From: Areca catechu
Taxonomy: Eukaryota; Streptophyta; Magnoliopsida; Arecales; Arecaceae
Assembly: GCA_021397845.1 (NCBI GenBank)
Contig: CM038050.1
Location: 9,986,471 to 10,050,470 of the forward strand
Length of the DNA: 64,000 bases
Direction: 5' to 3'
Position numbers and translations under genes: made by a program. Positions 56,796 through 64,000 of the stretch are shown here, piece by piece; positions within the stretch are counted from its first letter, which is position 1, and every line of letters starts with the position of its first letter. A model generated the notes under the pieces. It did not search any database and was not told where the DNA came from. It saw only the letters and a list, made by a program, of their open reading frames with translations.

Positions 56796-59615
56796 ATGCT
56801 TTTCTCTCGCCGGAAGTCGTCGTCCCTTTTCACGCCGGAGCCGTTCATGATGAAGCAAGTGGCGTTTAATGGCCGGAAGAACGGAAACCTCTCGATCTTT
56901 GTTATAGTCCTCTCGGTCTTCCTCTTCGCCTTGTTCATGTACAACGAAGACGTCAAATCCATCGCCGAGTTCCCTTTCTCTTCCAAAAGCAGGGCCAGGT
57001 CCCAGGACCGGGAGTATCCCACCAGCGCCAAGACCTCTCCTCCTCCACCCAACAAGAAGACCTCCCGGCGGAGAATAGCAAGCCCAAGAACACGGAGAGC
57101 TCAACAACGGAGGTGGAAACCCGACAAGAGGAGCGAAAGGAGAGGCGTCGCACCAAGGCGGTTTTCGCCGACGAGGACGGCCCGGGGGTGCGGCTGCCGG
57201 TGATCAAGGAGGCGGAGGAGGCGGCCCACGAGGAGCGAGCGGCCGGGCCCGGGCCCAAGGAGAAGGTTAAAGAAGAGGAGAGGTCGGGTTTGGAGAAGGA
57301 AGAGTCAAGGAGGAACGGACGGTGGTGCTGGAGAGGACGGTGGTGAGCGTACCGGAGGGGTGCGATCTGTTCACCGGGCAGTGGGTGTACGACAACGTGA
57401 CGAGCCCAATTTATAAGGAGCACGAGTGCGAGTTCCTCACGGAGCAGGTTACGTGCATGAGGCAATGGCAGGAAGGACGATTCCTTCCAGAAGTGGAGGT
57501 GGCAGCCTCGGGATTGCAACCTGCCTCGGTGAGTGTTTTATTTTATTTTATTTTTTTGTGTGTTTGTGTGTTCTTTAAAGGACACGGTTAATTGGGTTTT
57601 GGCATGCGAATCGAGGATTTAAATGTGGGTCGATATGTATGATTTGAAATAATAAGGTTTGATGCGAGGATATTCGTGGAGAGGCTAAGAGGGAAGAGAC
57701 TGATGTTTGTGGGGGACTCGTTGAACCGGAACCAGTGGGAGTCCATGGTGTGCCTGGCCCAGTCCGTAGCTCCTCCGGGCAAGAAGACGCTTGTCAAGAA
57801 CGGCTCTCTCAATGTTAAAGGACACGGTTAATTGGGTTTTGGCATGCGAATCGAGGATTTAAATGTGGGTCGATATGTATGATTTGAAATAATAGGTTTG
57901 ATGCGAGGATATTCGTGGAGAGGCTAAGAGGGAAGAGACTGATGTTGTGGGGGACTCGTTGAACGGAACCAGTGGGAGGTCCATGGTGTGCCTGGCCAGT
58001 CCGTAGCTCCTCCGGGCAAGAAGACGATTGTCAAGAACGGCTCTCTCAATGTCTTCCGACTAGAGGTAACCTAAACCGTACGTTTCGTTTGCGTCGAAAT
58101 TCGTGTGACGACGGCGACTTTACTGTGAATGGCCCAATGATCATTTTGATGTAGTGATATATGAAAATAACCTGCGCCTGCGCTCGTTGATTTGATTTGA
58201 AATTGATTGTTCGGAATGCTCAGGAGTATAATGCGACGGTGGAGTTCTACTGGGCGCCGTTCCTGGTGGAGTCGAACTCGGACGATCCAAATATGCACAG
58301 CATTCAGAACCGCATCATCATGCCGGAATCGATCAAGAGGCACGGGAGGAACTGGAAGGGAGTGGACTACCTCATCTTCACATACCTACATCTGGTGGAT
58401 GAACACCCTCAAGATGAAAGTCCTGTGAGTATTATTTAGCTGAGGAATGATATTATGGTGTTCCTGATGGTGGCTGATTGGCTCACGGCACTCTAATTTG
58501 GAGCAAACAGGCGAGGATCTTTCGATGAGGGAGCAACGGAGTACGATGAGGTGGACCGGCCTAAAGCCTATAGGAGGGTCCTGAAGACATGGGCAAAGTG
58601 GGTGGAAAAGAATGTGGATCCCCAGCGAACGATGGGGTTCTTATGCATATTATATATATATATATATATATATAATCGAGCCGTCCTGGATGCCAGCTTG
58701 CTAGGTGGCATCTATATCTAGCAGAATCTTACCACCATTGTTAGTGGTTAGGGAAGACCCCAGCAGTCTGTTACTGAATTATTTTATTGTTAAAGGCGAC
58801 ACCAGTCAAAAAAAAGGAGCCAAGGACAAACATCTAGAAAAAGCGATTTGCTCTAGAAAAAGGAGAATCCTTTATATGTAGGCCTCTAACAAACCCATGT
58901 GTCACCCAGCACTCATATAACCGATCCCTTTATAACTTTTACGATTTATAACGTGATAACCATATTCCAATAACGTACGTACTACCTTTCCAGCCAAATA
59001 TTCTGTCCTAATTAGCTAACAATCATTACAGGTCCTGATATAGATGAAGAGCTTTGTCTCGAAGCAAATAATTTGAGTGTAGAACGTACTTACTTGCATC
59101 TTGCAATCACATAATTAATTTGTATCATGTTATCTCTTGTCTTCATAATGAACCATGAAGAGCAACAGATCATCTAGATTAGATTAGCTTTATTGGCTGT
59201 CATTATGATGATGATGATTATTATGATTTATATATACACATAAAATATATATAGGAGCGAGGAGTGGGACAACCCAAACGGGATAAAGTGCGCACAGGAG
59301 ACGCAACCGGTGATGTACCTGCCTCACGCGCTGGACGTGGGGACGGACTGGCGGCTATTCGACGTGGCGACGAACGTGACGAGGTCCATGAGGAAGGTGC
59401 CGGTGTGGTTCCTCGGCATCACCGCGCTGTCGGAGCTCCGGAAGGACGCACACACCTCCGTCCACACGCTGCGGCAGGGGAAGCTGCTGACGCCGGAGCA
59501 GCAGGCGGACCCGACCAACTACGCTGACTGCATCCACTGGTGCCTCCCGGGTGTCCCGGACGTCTGGAACGAGTTCCTCTACGCCCGCATCGCCTCCAGC
59601 CCTTGGCGCATCTGA
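56796..59615 (+). pseudogene. Trichome birefringence-like (TBL) polysaccharide O-acetyltransferase, frameshifted
   Basis: Exons: 1, 56796-57528; 2, 57657-57815 with a second copy 57896-58065; 3, 58224-58424; 4, 58511 to about 58640; 5, 59255-59615. An N-terminal basic part and one membrane span (about residues 32-50) fit a Golgi type II protein. Then a charged linker, the TBL domain start CDLFTGQWVYDN, the GDS motif (FVGDSLNRNQWES in exon 2) and the DxxH motif in DCIHWCLPGVPDVWNEF, stop TGA at 59613-59615. Family members such as ESK1/TBL29 acetylate xylan. Frame breaks are near 57061, 57312, 57462 and 58378. Exon 4 ends at RTMGFL in a TA tract, and the SMSPxHI segment before SEEWDNPNGIKC is missing. 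It is either a decaying gene or one damaged by single-base sequencing errors. Confidence 0.88.
57576..58052. repeat. 240-bp tandem duplication including TBL exon 2
   Basis: Unit 1 is 57576-57815 and unit 2 is 57816-58052. They differ by five one-base indels (mostly in short runs: TTT/TT, CC/C, CCC/CC, AAGG/AGG, GA/GGA) and one substitution. Unit 2 runs on into the true exon end (FRLE then a GTAACC donor) and unit 1 does not. Confidence 0.95.
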
Positions 59616-62600
59616 TCGATGATGCCGCTTTTTTTGTTGCTACACTTCTTCTTCTTCTTTGATGATTTTATTTTTTAAATGTCTGTATTTTTGGGATCAT
59701 CTGGGCTGGCGTGGGGGACGGCTAAGGGATTGGAAGAGAGAGAGTATCATTCGTAGGAAATTGGATTTGGGAAAGAGCCGGAGAGGACGTTGAACTGTTG
59801 AGGTGATGGTTGCCAGCGCCACGGTGGTTGTTGTGACACCAGCCTTCCTGCAATTGTATATTTCATTTGCAAAGGGAGAGGAGAAAGAGTACAAACTAAA
59901 AAAAAAAAAAATCTCAAAAATAAACGTACGTATACACCAGTTATCTTTTGTTTACGTACACATTGCGCATTGAAATGTGAAATATACTTGGAGGAACATT
60001 TCCCCTCGAGACATAATCGAAGTCGGAAAGAAAAATTAGGAAAAAAAAAAAAGTGAAAATAACCTGCAATGCGCGCCCCCCAACCCCCCCCCCCCCCCCC
60101 GGCTTTTTTTTTTTTTTTTTTAAAGCCAAGACTTGTCACCATGATTCAAGATGTTAGGTTTAAAATCTAGTATATTGACTAATTATCATTTTATTTTGAT
60201 TAATTTTTATATCATAGTTCAATTAATTAAAAAGAATTATTTTTAATAAAATTGAATAAATAGAACTAGAATGAAGCTCTAACTAAAATTTTAGTTTTTC
60301 ATTAGTCTTTTGATAGAAAAGATACATGTTATCTGGTCCATTTTCTCTTACTGTCATAACAGCGGTGTACGGTTCCCATCGATCATTTACATAAAGAGAA
60401 AGAGTGAGGAGAGAGTATATCAGTCATCTCGCAGAAAAGGAGGGACATCAAGAATTGTGCAAGGGACAACCATGGACTGCACGATCTGCAGATCGTGATA
60501 ATGGCTCAAGGCATATCTTTTATGATTTATAATTTTTACATGCACATAAAATTATAATCCAGGCATAAAGGATTAAATGTTTCACAACATGTAATATCAA
60601 AGCACTAGTTTCATGCTTTATATTCATGCAAAAATTTAAAATAAATTTTGGTTCAAGATTTTTTCTCTATTGTTTGGAATCGAAAAACTCCAAAACCTGT
60701 GAGAGGAGTTGGAACCTTTTAGATTCCGAATCATGAAAGTATTCTCGTCAGACAGCGACTCGCCGAGAAACAAATAGCAAACAACAGGAGTATAAATAAA
60801 GAAATTATAATATTTTTTATGAAAAAGGTCTCAATTCCCTTTTGTAAATAAAATATATATTTAAAAATAAAATAAAAAAATTTGGCCAAGATCGGTGCCG
60901 AATCCTTTCTCCCGTATTTGGACCACTGGAAATCAACGGTGGCGAGAGGCATCGATCGACGGCCATCGGATATCTCTCAGTGGTCGGAATTATTGATGAA
61001 CCGCCGGTGCCGAACTTCGGATCATCAACGATCGGTTTTCTCTACATGGATAATCGGCAAAGAGAACATTTGTATGGGCTCGCTGGCGGTTGGACAAAGG
61101 CCGTTGGCAATCGGAATGGGGCGGTGATCCACCGACGAAGGTCTGCCTTGCAAGAAAACCGATCGCTGGCCAGAATTCTGGGAAGAAAAATCTGTTATTT
61201 TTTACTTCTTTTTTTGGCGATTTTGACCACTATGAGACCGGTGACAGGGTCGTCGGTGATCGTGAGGTGGTCGCCGGACTTCTAGTATGGCCGATAGATC
61301 TCGTTTGGGTGAAATCCCGAGCTCCAAGCCACCATTAATGATGGTTTGGAAGGATTGGTGGAAGAAGAAGATAAAGAGGAAGAAGATGGGTTTGATAATG
61401 GATTTGGGTTTTGGATTTCGGGTTTTAACCTGTTTAAAGCCTGTATCCGTTAATAAAAGTTAGACTAATTTATGAATTGATTAAGTCGAACCATATTGGA
61501 TAAGTTTTAATTTGGATTAAGGAATTTTTGCATTTTAACCCCTATAAAAGTTAAAATTATGTATAAGTCCAAAATTAAAATTACATTCGACTCTCTGTCA
61601 ATTTTCTAATTCTATTTTACAGTAAACCCCTATATTATCTGCTTTTACATTTCCATCCTCTCTTATTAAGTTTTATTAAAATCACTATAATTTGCTCGTT
61701 TTACATCCGATTTAAATGATTTTTAAGCTGTTGGACTCATAATAACTTGTAGAATATTTTGATTGAGTTCATCATGAATGATAAAATATTTAAATATTTT
61801 TAAATTATTTATATATAATTTTATTTACTATTATATTTTCAAGGATATTTTTGCGCAGCCTCAAAGGGCCTGGAGCACTCTATGAATTTGAATAAATAAG
61901 TTCTTAAGTGCTAATAGTTTTCTCTCTCATTATGTTTTGAAATTACATAAAGGTGTGTCTATTACAGTTGACTCAAAAGTGATTATAATAAGATACAAAA
62001 TTGACAGTTAAAGATTAACTAGCTTGAATTGCATAAAGATGGGGAGTTCTATACCCAAAGGTAGGAATAACCTTAGATTTTTGTAATTATAGTTGGCTAA
62101 ACCACTGAAGGTGTAACTAATATAATGGATCATAATTTAAATATAAATTATATATTTTTGCCATAATTACTATTGTTGCTTATATATTTTATATTATTAT
62201 AATTTATGTAATGCATGTATTGGCATTATTAAGTTTAAATTTATGATTAAATTAGTTACATCACTTATTTCATGCTATAATTCTTGTCAAAGATGTTTTG
62301 TAGTTATATAATAAGTGTTATTAGCAGAATTATTGTTTGAAATCTACATCATTAAAATAATTTTATAGATATTCTTCTATTTACAGTTATGACCTCTGCT
62401 TCACTCTCATTGCATCTAACTAATACCCCCACACTGAATAGATCAAATTATTTTGATTGGCACGAGTAGCTTCTTATTCTAGGATGCATAAACTTAGATT
62501 TGGCTCTTCGTAAATCTCAGCCTGATCCACTAACTCTCATTAATTCTCCCGATCAAAAGGAATTACATAAAAAGTGAGAGCATTCTAATAGATTATATCT

Positions 62601-62769
62601 CTCATAATAATTAAGAGCTTTATAGTGAAAAATATAAGGTGATCTATTTCTGATAATGAATTGATTTCTGGGTACCTTTTCTCTGTAGAGCAATAATTTA
62701 TCAAATCAAATAAAGTCTTAGCTGATACCCTGATGAACAAGTTAACCTCCATGAAGTATGATAAAATTT
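59616..62769. other. Non-coding region downstream of TBL
   Basis: 59616-59740 is probably the TBL 3' UTR. Adjacent C and T homopolymers (about 60085-60121) are flanked by poly-A/T stretches. 60885-61340 is a GC-richer island with words like GATCGGTGCCGAAT and GTGACAGGGTCGTCGG. It may be part of an LTR or captured sequence, but I could not assign it. 61340-62769 is AT-rich, with no gene recognised. Confidence 0.4.
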
Positions 62770-64000
62770 CTGGAGTATGAAAGCATATTATGGAACAAAT
62801 TTATTAATGGACGAGCCATTTTGCCAAAATTGGATATGAATCATCTATAAAATCCAGCATGTCCTAAAAATGAAAGAATTTCTTGGACAGACTTGGATGG
62901 TGGAAGACTTGCAATCAGGTCAACTTTGGCCTTATCAACTTCTATTTTCTTTTTTGAAACTACATGACCAAGAACTATACCTTCTCTAACCATGAATTGA
63001 AATTTTTCTAATTAAGAACTAAATGCTTCTCCTTACATCTTTTCGGAACTAGTCTTAGATGGTTTAAATATTCGAAAAAGGTAGGGCCAAACACAAAAAA
63101 GCCATCCATGAAAATTTCTAAAAATCGTTCTACCATATCAAAAAAAATGCTGATCATACATCTTTGGAAGGTTGCTGGTGCATTACATAATCCAAAGAGC
63201 ATGTGCCTATAAGCAAAGGTTCCAATGGACAGGTGAATGTGATCTTTTCCTGATCTTCAGGGGCTAATGGGATATGGTTATAGCCAGAGTATCCATCAAG
63301 AAAATAATAAAACTCCTGTCCGACTAATTTCTCTAACATCTGGTCAATAAATGGCAAAAAAAGTGATATTTTCTTGTTGCTGCATTTATTTTTTTATAAT
63401 CTATATAGACCCTCCATCTCGTTTGGGTTCTAGTTGGGATAAGTTTATTTGCTTCATTCTGAACCACTGTTATTCCAGACTTTTTGGATACCACTTGTAT
63501 AGGGCTTATCCATGAACAATCATAAATGAGGTAAATAATTCCATTATCAAGTAACTTCAAAATCTCTTTCTTGACTACTTCATGGATGGGTTTAATCTTC
63601 TTTGGGCATCTCTAGTTGGTTTAGCCTCTTCCTCTAGATGTATCCTATGTTGAACTATGGAAGTGCTTATTCCCTTAATATCTGCCATGATCCAGCCTAT
63701 TGCTTTCTCAATTTTCTTTCAAAATAGTTAACAGCTCCCTCACTTGTTTAGGATTTAGACTGAGGCAATAATTACAGGCAAGATTTCTACTGGACCTAAA
63801 TATGCATACTTAAGGTGCTTGGAGAAGGATTTTAATTCTAATTTGGATGCCTCCTCTATTGATGGCTTGGTTGATGGTTTAACAATTTTCATAAGTGTTT
63901 CAGTAGGAGGCTCTCATCTCTGGCTATTTTTGTTATCTCCAAGTATCTTATCTATGTTTTCATATTCAAGGGTTGGCTAGATACTAGACTCAAGATTGAC
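62770..64000 (-). pseudogene. Athila-lineage Ty3/gypsy pol fragment (PR-RT linker and RT)
   Basis: The minus-strand reading from the right edge: IMADIKGIS, a linker, ILKLLDNGIIYLIYDCSW, ISPIQVVSKKSGITVV, IPTRTQTRWRVYIDYKKIN, LDGYSGYNHIPLAPEDQEK, FGLCNAPATFQRCM, then VREGIVLGHVVS and SKSVQEILSFLGHAGFYR. This wording is typical of Athila RT. The catalytic FMDD box reads FMDG (in LEIFMDGFFVFG near 63095), so a metal-binding Asp is lost. Many stops and shifts are present. The fragment breaks off near 62770 and continues past the window end. Confidence 0.88.

Overview
The window is nuclear DNA from a flowering plant, most likely a monocot. The codon use and repeat style look palm-like, but that is an impression and not proven. 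It has plant-type split genes with GT-AG introns, many nested Ty3/gypsy LTR retrotransposons of the Tat lineage, a CACTA DNA transposon, MITEs and tRNA-derived SINEs. There is no bacterial or organellar gene content. Two host-type genes are visible: a secreted GH9 endo-1,4-beta-glucanase (minus strand, 38571-41863) that looks intact, and a trichome-birefringence-like (TBL) polysaccharide O-acetyltransferase gene (plus strand, 56796-59615) that is frameshifted and has a duplicated exon 2.

Layout. 1-9080: a Tat element on the minus strand, cut by the left window edge (antisense ORF, 120-bp minisatellite, INT, RNase H, RT, PR, gag, PBS, 1.6-kb LTR). It is inserted into the 3' LTR of a second Tat element (9081-20187, minus) with the same order of parts. 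21954-22519 and 24110-24670: two solo LTRs of one family in opposite orientation. 25358-30504: a CACTA element carrying pieces of two unrelated host genes, indole-3-glycerol phosphate synthase (exons 1-3, minus) and a UPF0496 protein (first exon, plus). 31623-34226: a MITE split by a 2-kb solo LTR (31939-33957). 34606-35025: a hAT-type MITE with an 8-bp TSD. About 35.1-37.05 kb: a probable LTR. 38571-41863: the GH9 gene. 42225-42815: an unbroken copy of the split MITE. 43634-46932: an internally deleted Tat element (plus). 47316-47963: a solo LTR of the same family (minus). 48-56 kb: mostly non-coding, with a chromovirus integrase fragment and SINE copies. 56.8-59.6 kb: the TBL gene. 62.77-64 kb: a decayed Athila-lineage pol (minus), cut by the right edge.

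No operon-like cooperation is expected. The two host genes both act on the cell wall (glucan hydrolysis; probable xylan or other wall-polysaccharide acetylation), but they are about 15 kb apart and nothing shows that they are co-regulated. The main interest is the transposon archaeology. LTR ends, 5-bp target-site duplications and an empty-site paralogue allow several insertions to be ordered in time. The Tat elements carry an antisense gene with its own TATA box. One CACTA element holds two captured host gene fragments arranged head to head.
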